Shown: positions 12,986 to 28,019 of the stretch, one piece after another
Position numbering within the stretch: the stretch's first letter is position 1
Layout of the letters: each line of letters opens with the position of its first letter
Assembly: GCA_012295275.1 (NCBI GenBank)
Contig: CM022673.1
Coordinates: 8,380,311 to 8,444,310, forward strand
Length of the DNA: 64,000 nucleotides
Direction: 5' to 3'
Source: Chrysomallon squamiferum
Taxonomy: Eukaryota; Mollusca; Gastropoda; Neomphalida; Peltospiridae
Position numbers and translations under genes: made by a program
The notes under the pieces: generated by a model
What the model saw: the letters and a program-made list of their open reading frames with translations, nothing else
Database searches by the model: none
What the model was told of the DNA's origin: nothing

Positions 12986-13084
<99 letters not shown>

Positions 13085-13085
13085 C

Positions 13086-13122
<37 letters not shown>

Positions 13123-13215
13123 TTTATATATAGCTCTCTGTATGGATGTGTCACAGATACATAAAATAAGGAAAAAAATGTGGAACACTGAATAAAAAGT
13201 AACTAGTGAATATAC
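12907..13215 (-). other. Intron 1 of gene B (phase 1, 309 nt, carrying a (CT/GA)n tract)
   Basis: The intron runs from donor GTATAT to acceptor TTTTTCAG on the minus strand. Nearly half of it is the (CT)n tract at 12,988-13,123, which reads as (GA)n in the pre-mRNA. The stretch beside the tract (about 12,950-12,975) is shared with a repeat at 27,886-27,911. The equivalent intron of gene A is almost sixteen times longer. Confidence 0.75.
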
Positions 13216-13579
13216 CCAGTCTCTCTGACACGCTGAAAAACAGCGGTCCTCCTGAAGTCGGTTCCTTTGATTCCGTTACGTGCTTGTTCTTCATTCCGCC
13301 ATCTTTTTTTCCATCGATAGCTCGAAGATTTGTTGTTGAAGATGGAATCGTGTTCACATTTCGGTCATGTTTCAGGCCCAATGCAAGAAGAATTCTTTGT
13401 TTGATTCTCTGGAGCCGCTGAATGTGCTCGATTTTAGCTCCTAATGGTTTTCGACAGTCGCTGCAGTTGTTGATGGAGGCGGGTATATTAAACGTTCCAG
13501 CCACAGGCAGACCAGACCAATAGGTAGCCAAGAGCAAAAGCAGACGATAGCTGTTTGGGACGGCACGTGACCACCTCAT
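13216..13579 (-). CDS. Activin/inhibin-beta-like prodomain gene (gene B), coding exon 1
   Basis: This is the 5' coding exon of a second activin-like precursor, encoding residues 1-121 plus the first base of codon 122. I chose the ATG at 13,579 because it directly precedes a signal-peptide-like segment (hydrophobic core about 12-20, RLLLLLATYW). The open frame upstream has no other ATG. After the signal peptide, CSDC (C39-C42) and a helix with IEHIQRLQRIKQRILLALGL (50-69) reproduce the opening of activin prodomains, where a Cys pair precedes an amphipathic helix ending in hydrophobic-L-G/H-L. The exon ends in ACTGG|GTATAT, a phase-1 donor. Splicing to the acceptor at 12,907 gives ...FFSVSERL-D-KEEDPGLV with the frame intact. 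A polypyrimidine-CAG at about 13,621-13,640 on the minus strand could be the 3' end of a 5'-UTR intron. Homology to gene A is clear from exon 2 and from the intron phase. Confidence 0.78.
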
Positions 13580-14516
13580 CGCGTGCCTATGAGACAAGCC
13601 AGACGGCCTTTGTTATTTACCTGTTTTAAAAAATAAAAAAAAATAAAAAATTAAACCTTATGAAATACGTTTGGCCTGGATAAAATGGTGGAGATAAAAA
13701 ATAAATAAAAAAATAAAATAACGAAATTGACAAAGATAATAAAATTCGACATTCTTTTAATACTGATAAAATTATGATAAAATAAATAAACAAATCTCTA
13801 ATTCAGTTCTGAAAATTTAATCCACAGTTAGATACGGAACAAAGACAGTAAAAAAAGAAAATACAAGAAAGGAAGCTAAATCCCATGCTAAATATTAGCA
13901 AGTGAAAGAAGAACTGAAATTAAAAATTAAAACCAATTAAATACGTTTTTAAATGACGTGAACGAAAAATCAAAAATGTATAAATCATGCCTTTGATCCC
14001 TACCTATACTGTATGCAAATCCAACTGACTGTCTGAGTAAAATAGCATCTTTATACGACACTAACAAACTTATAACAATAATTCAACAGAATCCTTGACA
14101 AGAAATAAAGCTAATAAAGCTGCTAATGCAAACTGTTGAAGAATGACTGATACTTACTCTCTATCCTACTAACAGTTTGTTCGGATTTTGTAACGAGAAA
14201 TATTTCTATTTAAAGATGTATTAATTATATTATTAATCAAACGTACACTTACGGACATTGTCCTATATAGAGAGGGAGGATTTGACTGACTAACATCGAC
14301 TGTTCATTAAAATTTTATTGTACTGGTAGCGTTGCACATACATAGGTAACATTAACAAATTGTATATGCTTATGCAAAGTGAATTCTAATACCTCTGAAC
14401 CCCTCTACAGGTGTTTTTTTTTAACATTTGCCAACGATTAAGAACAACAGAGACAAAAACGGAGGAAACCTGTGGCTGTCATGCAGTTTGCAACTCTTTT
14501 TCGAGAAGCAGAAAGA

Positions 14517-14692
14517 ATTTTTTTTTTTTATGTACCTTCCCATAAACACGAAAGGATATCAAATCCTATGATAAACAGGTCGATGAGATGACTAGTGCTG
14601 GAAATAGAAAAAACATGTCCCCGAGAAGGATCGATGCTAAGATTAATCAAAATTCAGGCCTGCGTTCAACCGCTAAGCCACAGCTCGCTACT
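14517..14692 (-). mobile_element. tRNA-derived SINE, minus strand
   Basis: On the minus strand GAGCTGTGGCTTAGCGG contains a perfect polymerase III A box (TGGCTTAGCGG, 14,670-14,680). GCATCGATCC (14,628-14,637) fits a B box about 34-40 nt further on. A body with TGTTTATGGGAAGG follows and an A-rich tail ends at about 14,517. The head-body-tail order is that of a SINE; it is probably an inactive copy. The same body motif recurs in the element near 16.5 kb. Confidence 0.65.
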
Positions 14693-16474
14693 TTTCTGGA
14701 GCCCAAGGGAATAAATGTAAATTTAGAATAGTCAGAAGTATCTTGTAAAGGACAGTGCCCGAGCTAGGCTTTTGTACTAGTTCTAAGACTCGGCCCAAGA
14801 TCTCGTTACAGGATCAGCGTGTGGAATGAAGACTTCTGAAATCACTACACAGTCTTCAACAAAACCACTGATTGTACTTTTGTCGTCGAGCGATATCTGT
14901 GCATCTCGAGATTTACGAAAATAAAAGCCTGAAGATGCTTATAAATCCATATATATATATATAGAATGAAGATGTTTTACGACATCTCAAGGCCCTAAAT
15001 AGAAAGAGAGAGAGAGAAGAAATTTTTAAAAGCGATATGCCGTAATGATATACACACACATCAAAGACTAGCCAAGCGATCATGCCGAAATACGCACTTT
15101 TGCGCGATGTCCGCCATTAATCTTTCCACACATTTCTTATTCTTCCTATCTGCGAGATGTGTTTGGACTCGGATGTTAGAGAAATGCCATAAACATCATC
15201 AGAAAGTCTGAAAAAAGGGGATAGATAAGATCATCTCTGTAGGAGGTAAGTAAATAAATCAAATCTTCCGTAGCGAGGTTTTTTTTTTTTTTAAAACATT
15301 CATTCACACTGTTTTAAAATTGGAGCGTCACCGTCAGAGGCAACGGTTTAGGTCGAGTTTTTAAAGATACACATGACATTCAGTTTTATGTAAAAATCTC
15401 CTCTGTGGCCGCGTCTTTCGTACGTACGTACGTTTGTCAACAAACACGGACAGGGTCTTAGAGAAAAAGAAGAAGAAGAAGAAAAAAAAAAAAAAAATTA
15501 GAAAGCTTAAAATGTCTAAAACAAGAAATATGTGCCTCCAGTTTTAGTTAAAATCATGGTGTTTAACATGTTCTAGTTATATTCTTGTATTTTTTCAAAA
15601 TAAATGGTGTTTACTATGCAGTTCGTAATAATCGGTCGAAATATTCAGAGTAAACAGTATTTTTTTAAACAGGTCGAGTATTTGAGTTCATCACTGGATC
15701 TGAAATTTTAAACTCTTCATTACAGATCAGATATAATATTATGACAGTAGTGGGCGAGAATACATTTTTTTCTTTTTTTTTTTTTCATTTGTTTTTTCAT
15801 TTTTTTTTTTTAAAGATAAATTTTAAGACTGTTGGGTAATTTAATACCAGTAATGTTAGTAATTTTTCATTTCGGGGAAGATATTTTTATAGGTCTTGTC
15901 ACATTTTTGGAGTGCCTCCCACATTTCCTTTTTGAAATTACGACGTTAAAGTGAGCATTCATTAAACTCTTTTTAGCGGGTGACTCTTCAATCGATTGCG
16001 TTGTACGTGATTAACAAGATTAAACTGTGAAATGAGTCGAGTTACGTCACTGACAGCTGCTTCCGTTTACCAACCGGTAGAATGAGCTTACGTTCGATTT
16101 TGTTTTTAAACATTCTTCTCTTTGAATCAATTCTATGACAAACGTGGGGGAGTAAGATTGCATTACAAATTTAGCCTCGATAAATTTGCGCGCAATTTGC
16201 TTCTGGAATACTAATAGAGAGTTTGAAAGACGAAGGCGGAATGGAAAGACGAGTTATTTCCCTTTTAATTCCTTTCCTGTCAGTAACTCTTGTCTATGTT
16301 TTTCAAGTCTTGCGGAAGTTACGTAATAAATATTTCCAGTTTTTCATGAATCACATGAATATTTATTTGATTCAGCAATACACCACACCTGTTACGAATG
16401 ATTATTCAAGAAATTATACTGATAACAGACTAGAAATCGTTTTACCACTTGTCCATAACTCCTTCCGAATAGTA

Positions 16475-16612
16475 GCATATATTTTCCTTCCCACAAACAT
16501 GGAAACACGTACCTTTGGAAAACCAGACGAGCGAACTGTTAGGATCTTTAAAAAGAACAAAAGGAGGACGAAGGGTATTGATCCCACAACCTAGCACGCC
16601 ATATAGCTAGTC
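16475..16612 (-). mobile_element. tRNA-derived SINE, minus strand, same family as the copy at 14.6 kb
   Basis: On the minus strand TAGCTATATGGCGTGCTAGG resembles an A box with the tRNA D-arm region. GGGATCAATACCC (16,571-16,583) resembles a B box. The body contains TGTTTGTGGGAAGG, nearly identical to the other copy. No clear poly-A tail was seen. The open frame that runs across it on the plus strand is not judged coding. Confidence 0.55.
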
Positions 16613-17639
16613 TTGAAAAATCGAAAAACAACCCACTGCAAAATATCTTATCACATCCCGTATAGAGAGATAAATCCATCTCACGACTTTTGATGCTGCA
16701 ATAACGAAACAGTGAAGAAAGAGATTTGTTGTTACTGATAATATAGCGAAAGCATCTTGTTATAAAGCGTACCAATCTTTAACAGAAGTTATTTTTTCGG
16801 ATGGAACCAGCAGAATCTTTTATTTCTGTTCTAGAATGTTCATAATTGAATGAATATTTTTTTCTTAGCATTTTAACAGAATATAAGATTGACGCCTGAT
16901 TATGTTAATAAGTTAATTAGTTAGCAATCTGTAGCAACTGTTAAGTAATAATCAACACATTAATTGCAAATGAGACGTTTTCTATATGGTTAACTGAAGG
17001 AATCTCACTACTACTTTTCAGTGTAAGTATTTCATTTAAAAAACAGCATTAGCAACAACACCAACAACAAGAAATAATTAAATTTAAAAAAAAAAAAAAA
17101 AAAATAAAAATAAAAATTCCCTCATTTTATAGTTGACGATTATTTACAAGAATGCTGTCACCTTAACGGCAATACTTTTTGAACACTATCCATTATTCTT
17201 TCGTTAGAATTGGAAATGCTTCGCAAGTAATCTAACGTTATCGCACGACAAACCTACATTTCCAGTCCATATTATTTTCCATTCATAAATATGGAAGCTT
17301 GTTAAGGTCACGTTGAGAGAAAAAAAAAAAAAAAAAAAAAATGTCCCGTTATCAAATCCTTATCAACCGCCCACGTTAACTAACAACTGTCACAAAGTAA
17401 TTGCTTTAACGGCCGCCACAAAGAAAACATATGTCGTAAAAATGCAGAAATTCAGATAGCTATCATCTAAACAAATACCAGTAAGCCGTTTCAGCGACTG
17501 GCCTTACGAAATTTGACATTTACGTATCTGCTGAATTTCCATCAACTGGATACAAGTGTGTGTGCGCAGGACACTTAATGAAGTATTGGAAGTCGTTCAT
17601 TCTTGATTATTGAAATATCTAGTGGCAACCCGCTTAAAT

Positions 17640-18060
17640 AAAGAAATCAGTGTGTGTGTGTTTGAGAACAGTTGGTTAAGATTATATATATAAAAAAATA
17701 TAAAAATATATTAAAAAATGAGATAATCGAACCCGCCTTTATTCAGTATAATAAGAAACACACAGGCTTTAAACGCACACAGATACTCACACATGCACAC
17801 ATACATACACCCATGCAAACACACGCGTATATATATATATATATATATATACATACCATCAATATGACTGATTCATATATAAGAAGCAAAGGTATAATGT
17901 ATGATTGCATGAATATTACATACATAAATACATACACAGATCCATACATACCTCAATACATACATCCATGCAAACATACACATATTCACATTCGCATATA
18001 CATAAACATATATTCTCATATACATTCACTCTTAAATTTATCACGCTCATCTTGAAACAT
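17640..18060. repeat. (TG)n, (TA)n and degenerate (CATA)n region
   Basis: Short TG and TA runs are followed by imperfect CATACA/CATCCA units to about 18,060. Thr/His/Ile-rich frames on both strands are repeat artefacts. Confidence 0.8.
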
Positions 18061-18239
18061 ACAAATTTGTACATCATTAAGAAAAGAAAATAAACACTTA
18101 GAAAAGTATAACATACGTTATCTTATGTTAGATAATAATAATAAAAATAAAAAAAAAAAAAAAAAAAATAATAATAATAATAATAATAATAATCGCCATC
18201 ACGACTTAACTATATATATACATACATATTGGCACGTTC

Positions 18240-18400
18240 TCAAAGCATTGGGGGCGTGACCTATCAAGACAACGTTATATCCCGTTATTATAAAAGCAGA
18301 ACTTTGATTGACAGGCGATTACATCGTCCGTCGCAAGCGATCCGCCTCGGGAATGTTCGGCGATGATAAACCGCTGTGGCTAGCAGAACGGAGACGTAAG
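18240..18400 (+). promoter_or_regulatory. Candidate TATA-type promoter with a CpG-rich first-exon-like segment
   Basis: TATAAAA (18,289-18,295) stands about 30 bp before a CpG-rich segment (18,314-18,395) that is unusual in this AT-rich context. A GC box-like GGGGGCGTG lies upstream (about 18,249-18,257). The segment ends in GAC|GTAAGC, a good splice donor at 18,396, and is preceded by GATTGACAG, an acceptor-like sequence at 18,313. It could be a first exon, an internal exon of an unrecognised plus-strand gene (frame DYIVRRKRSASGMFGDD) or a repeat fragment. No homologue was recognised. Confidence 0.3.
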
Positions 18401-18870
18401 CAAAACGTCTGTTATGAGTTATCATGTCTCGACTCCGGTGAACTTGTAAAACACGAGAGTTTATTATATAGGTCTGCGGTAATCGGAGTATGTTTGACTG
18501 AAGGGTGGTGATGATGGAAGGTTAGAGAGAGAGTGAGAGATAGAGAGAGAGAGAAAACACTATATAACGAGAATCCCCGAATTTGTTTATGTTCGGAAGG
18601 AAGAACGTGATCTGATGTAACTGCCTATAAATCCGATAATAATTTTTTTTTTTTTTTTTTCACCAACACTTTTGAACCTGTTATTTGAAAAGCAAAAGTT
18701 TAAAAAAAAAAAAAAAAAAAAAAAACTAAATAAGTAAGTAAGTAAATAAATAATAATAAAAAAATTGTTTGTTTTTCTAGCAAATATAAATTATTAAGAA
18801 ATGCTTACGTATATATATATATATGTTCATGGACATCATAATATGGTTTGATTAAATTTATATTTTCCTT

Positions 18871-18873
<3 letters not shown>

Positions 18874-18967
<94 letters not shown>
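18874..18967. repeat. (CT)n microsatellite
   Basis: About 47 uninterrupted CT dinucleotides forming the inner part of the left arm of the 18.8/20.0-kb inverted repeat. Confidence 0.95.
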
Positions 18968-18969
<2 letters not shown>

Positions 18970-19811
18970 ATATATATATGGAGAAACCCAGTTCCACTTT
19001 ATTTTACTTTATAAGTCATTTGATGTTGAAAGTCACCGCCCGCCAACCATATTAACGGGAAGAACCCTTTTCGAACATTCTGGATCAGCACCTAATTTAA
19101 TTTTGTGAATTCCACATCTTTTAACGCGATGTTAATCTCTGGCTAAAATAGGAAACTGTTTATATGATGGTAAATTACCTTTCGTTTTATCACAAGCTAA
19201 AAAACGCATTAAAAATTTTGTCACGTATAATTAGATAACATACGTAGCATTACTTTGAAAAAAACAGAAAAAATGCAACAAAAAACAAAACAAAATCAAA
19301 AACAAAAACTAAACAAAACAATAACAACAATGTAAGGGGGGGGAAATCAGCAAAATCAATTTAAAAAAAAGAAGAAGAAAATAGTCATTGGTATAAGAAT
19401 AATAATGTATGCATGTTTATGTGAATGTATAAATGCAGGTATGTGTGCATCTACCTGTCTACCTGTCTACACTATTTAAACTGTTCTCTGATGAAAAAAA
19501 TGCTAAAAATGTTCGGGATATTTTTATATTAATTTCCAACGATGTAAAAAAATAAGTATGTTGCTGAAAGAATTCTTTGGTGTATCACTATAGGGCTACT
19601 GATGAAAACCAGTTATGGTTGAATAGAATGATACCTGTCTAAAACGTACACACACAAGACACATATACATACGAATACGTATATACATACATACATACCC
19701 AGATAAAACTTTCATTAGCTTCTTTTCATATCACAATGTATATATATATAAAAAAAAAAAAGTTAAAAAAAAAAAAGAAAGAAAGAAAAAAAAAGCAGAA
19801 ATAGAGTGTAT

Positions 19812-19991
<180 letters not shown>

Positions 19992-20637
19992 TATGGAGTT
20001 CAAGGAAAATATAACATTAATCAAACCATATTATGATGTCCATGAACAAATTAGAACAAAGATCAGGTTTTAGCAAAACATAATATTAAATATGTAGAAC
20101 GTATATGTCCTACAACACACCTTGGAGAGATTCGAAAATATTATGTTAATTGACACCAAACCATAATCCTTAAATGCAGAAAGGATAACTGTAAGAAAAA
20201 AAATAAAAGATCAAACTCTGTTGTAAATCTAATTAAGAAAATTGCACCATAAAAAGGAAATCGTTTTTCATACGTTAGTACGGTTAGAGTGGTATCATAT
20301 CTCACGTTACTGATTTTTCTGCTTCTTTTTACTAATTTCATTATAAGACAGATCCAGCAAGAACATCCTTATAACGGAACATTTTCTGTTCTTAGTAAAG
20401 TTTTTACATGCTGACATAACAAACGTAAATGTTTGATTAAGTATCTGGTAATAAATGTTGAGAGAGAAGATGAAAATATGTTTGAGATCTTAGTAGTGTA
20501 AATTATATTCATTCAGTACGTTGAGACGTATGCAAAGACAGACAACTGAAACGTAGGTGTGACAATGAATTTCACAGACAGTAGAAAGATTGTGAGAAAA
20601 TGAAAGTAAGAAAGATGTAAATGATATGAGAGATTAT

Positions 20638-20800
<163 letters not shown>

Positions 20801-21149
20801 CACACAGAAGACAGACAGAGAGAAAAGTGAGAAAAAGAGGATAAAATATAAAGGTAAATACTGCATGTGTACATAAAATATATACAAAGACACATGTAAC
20901 ATGACTCTCTGAAACACACACACACAACAACAAACAAAAAACCTGACTTACCTTCTGTCACACATATCCACTGAATAGAACCATCAAGTTATCTCTCTGA
21001 AAGATTCGTTAACAAAAAACATCCACCTATAACAACAACAAGAAGAAGGCGTAAAGGAAACCCACACTCCATGCCCGCACGCCAATCGGTTCCCAAGTGG
21101 TCACAGTACTAGTGTGGCATGTTATTATACAGTAGCTGATGGCCCACAA

Positions 21150-21200
21150 ATACAGACGTCAGAATGGGGTTAGGAACCCACGACCTTTGACCCGGTATAT
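21150..21200 (-). mobile_element. Possible tRNA-derived SINE fragment (B-box region)
   Basis: Minus-strand GTCGTGGGTTCCTAACCCC (about 21,165-21,183) resembles a tRNA T-arm/B box, and TTTGTGGGCC follows, weakly like the body of the 14.6-kb SINE. No A box was found, since (TA)n sequence replaces the expected head. Confidence 0.3.
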
Positions 21201-21299
21201 ATTTATATATATATCTGTATATATTGGAGTCTTCCGTACACTGACTTAATGTTGTTGCATTCACACGTCTTCAAATCAAAGGACCGAAACTGCGAAGCT

Positions 21300-25000
<3,701 letters not shown>

Positions 25001-25014
25001 TTATATTATCAGAG

Positions 25015-25228
25015 AGACGGATGGTTGGATCGATGGATGAATGAATAGATCGGCGCATAGACCAATGGATGGATGGATGGATGGATAATAAATGGAAGAC
25101 TGAAGAGATGGATGGATGAATGGATGGATGGATGGATGGATGGATGGAGTGATAGACAGATGGGTGTTTGGATCGATGAATAAATGGAAGAATAACTGGA
25201 TGGACGAATGAAAGATGGACAGACAGAC

Positions 25229-25294
<66 letters not shown>
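25015..25294. repeat. (GGAT)n followed by (GA)n
   Basis: Imperfect GGAT/GAAT units (about 25,015-25,220) pass through GACA units into a perfect (GA)n tract (25,233-25,294). Confidence 0.9.
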
Positions 25295-25299
<5 letters not shown>

Positions 25300-25339
25300 A
25301 TGATAAAGAGACAATAATTACTTTTATTGTTCAGTATAA

Positions 25340-25640
25340 ACTGAGTCAAGTACGGCACTGGACTTAGTGCATTGTCACGGCCTTAGAAAATCTCCATCTA
25401 CTCGACCACTTCAAGGTCTTCAGTGTTTTTGTTATCAAAAGCCGTGTCCTGTCTCTAAGCGATCTCTTCTTTTGTCCCGCCGAGGTGCAGAGCACGTGGA
25501 TTCACCGATAAATACACTTCCCACGCAGACAATAACGAAGAACATGTCTGCTCGAAGATGTCAACAAATATTTCATGTATCTATGGCAGCTTGGCCTATT
25601 TCTCTTTGAAGAAACCGTCCCGCAATTTAATACCAGTTTA
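25340..25640. other. Moderately GC-balanced unique segment without a recognised gene
   Basis: An 80-codon plus-strand frame (25,367-25,609) with Cys, Arg and Ser runs through this stretch, but it matches no family I know and has no supporting exon borders. It lies 200 bp before the CCAAT-pair segment, so it could be part of a transcribed region. I make no coding call. Confidence 0.3.
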
Positions 25641-25739
25641 TCTATCTATGTCACATCCATATTTCTTATTTGGCTCTTAATATTTGCTTAAGTAACCCGC
25701 TATTCATGGAAAATACTCGATGTATTATACGACAACAAA

Positions 25740-25940
25740 TATTTTGTTTGATCTAGGCCGGTTTAATCAGTGAAAATACAAGGGCCGCGGATAAATACAA
25801 ACACGGAAGTTTACTCCGGCCGCGGGACCAGCCAATCAGAGGAGGCATACTGATCACAGCACAGCCAATCAGCGACCAGTTTCGATTTTATCTGAAACTT
25901 TAGAATCTGTTTAGTCTGAAAGTTCCATTGACACTCAGCA
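25740..25940 (+). promoter_or_regulatory. Candidate promoter with two phased CCAAT boxes
   Basis: AGCCAATCAGA and AGCCAATCAGC place CCAAT at 25,832-25,836 and 25,865-25,869, same orientation, 33 bp apart. They lie in a locally CpG-containing segment (GGGCCGCGG, CTCCGGCCGCGG). Paired CCAAT boxes about three helical turns apart are a known NF-Y promoter arrangement. No downstream exon was identified on the plus strand, so the promoted transcript is unknown. Confidence 0.4.
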
Positions 25941-26109
25941 TTAAGCGATAAGAAAGAAATAATTTATAGCTCAGTTTGATCGTGTTGGGTTATTATTGTG
26001 TGTTTGAATAATGAAGGGCCACCAAGAAGTGTCATGAATGTCCAAGAAGTAGGTGAAAAAAGAAAAAAAAAGAAGAGTCAGAATTATAAAAATATATTAG
26101 AGAATGTAA

Positions 26110-26215
26110 TAAATAAACAACCAAAGACATAATAAACGAAAAACAAACAAACAAACCATCAAACAAACAAACAAACAAATAAACAAACAAACAAAACAAA
26201 CAAACAAATAAATAA
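26110..26215. repeat. (CAAA)n microsatellite
   Basis: Imperfect CAAA/TAAA units run for about 100 nt and are followed by unique sequence. Confidence 0.85.
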
Positions 26216-27081
26216 CTGGAAAATACTTGTTTTTATTATATACAATCGTATCCGACTCAAAACATAGTCACAATGAGACAACTCAGACTATTAAACACAT
26301 TGCCTTCCCCTGCCCACACGTAAAATCCTGGATCCTGGGCCATTGTGAAATTTAATATACGATTTAGACGTTAGCGGTCTTATATCCAAGCAATTCTAAA
26401 AAAAAAAAAAAAAAAAAATCTGTAGGAAGAAAATCCATACCGGGATCAAATTTCAATTATTCACTTTTAAAAAAAAAAAAAAAAAAAACCTCCACAAAAC
26501 AAACAAACAAATTCACGCGGAGTTCTTTTTTAACATGCACGGTTCCATGCGGAGGAGATTTCAATACAACTGTTTGAGAGCCGTCTTCTGTCGTCGAAGC
26601 AATACCGCCGTTTCGCATGACGAAATGGGACTTAAAAAAAAACTTGCACGTGAAACTTAGCACGTTCTCTTTTGTTTGTTTGCCATCTACCGGAAATAAT
26701 GATTACAATAAAAAAAAAATATTTTCCGCACGTATGTTACACTCAGAGCTCAGTTCAAATGTTCGGATGTGACAACGAAGAAAAGATAACTCCACAGATA
26801 ACAGGTTTATACATAATCAAATGAAAAACTGCAAATCGGTTTGATTGATACTTGGCAAGAATGCTCGTTGTCGTTAAATAATAATAATAATAATAATATT
26901 GTACGACGGTTCGTATTGCAAGATCAGCAACAACAACAACATTAATATCATAATCCGCCGCAATAATATTATGATAAGTGCTAACATTTCCAAAAACATC
27001 AACAACAGTTAAAAACCTAGAAACAGTCACAGACATATTTTTAATGTATTTATCCGCTATAGTCTTTTTTTAAAAGATTTT

Positions 27082-27206
<125 letters not shown>

Positions 27207-27612
27207 ACGACACACACAATACAAGTTCTCTGAAAATGTTTATCTTTCACCATGACTCATCTAAATGAGTTCTTTCCACATACATTATGTATGTTTTCAA
27301 ACAGAACAAGAATTTACAAAGAAAACGTATATTTTAACTCGGCTATGAGTATGACAGTGCCCTTTAAAGTGAGATATAGCCAAATAAGTTAACTTTATGT
27401 GTGTGTTAATGTCGTGTTATGCAAAATGAATTATGTATTTCTAAATAAGCAAGACTGATTAATCCTTCGTAGCATGACATTGAACGATTTAACCTGAAAA
27501 CAGATTAACCCAGAAAAAAATGACCTTTGAGTGTAAATCGCTTTGGTATAGATATAGATGAAATTATTAATCATTTATTCACCAATAGCTAATGGAAAAA
27601 TAACTTGTTTTC

Positions 27613-27886
<274 letters not shown>

Positions 27887-28019
27887 ATATTTTGTCCTTG
27901 TGCATCTTTTTGTATAAAGAGAGAATTTTGCAAAAATAAACACAAAGAGATAGAATAAATTAATGTTTACCGATTCCACAACAGAGACAAAACATATAAA
28001 AAAAAAAAAAACAACTATC

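Larger units (their letters stand above)
13580..18230. other. Non-coding stretch upstream of gene B
   Basis: No gene is supported here. It holds two SINE-like elements (described separately), short poly-A and poly-T runs and AT-rich unique sequence. Any gene B promoter should lie in its first part, but no TATA or initiator arrangement stands out. Confidence 0.5.

Noticed and set aside
16223-16594. 123-codon plus-strand open frame.
   Set aside because: Part of it runs antisense across a SINE, and it has no recognisable domain.
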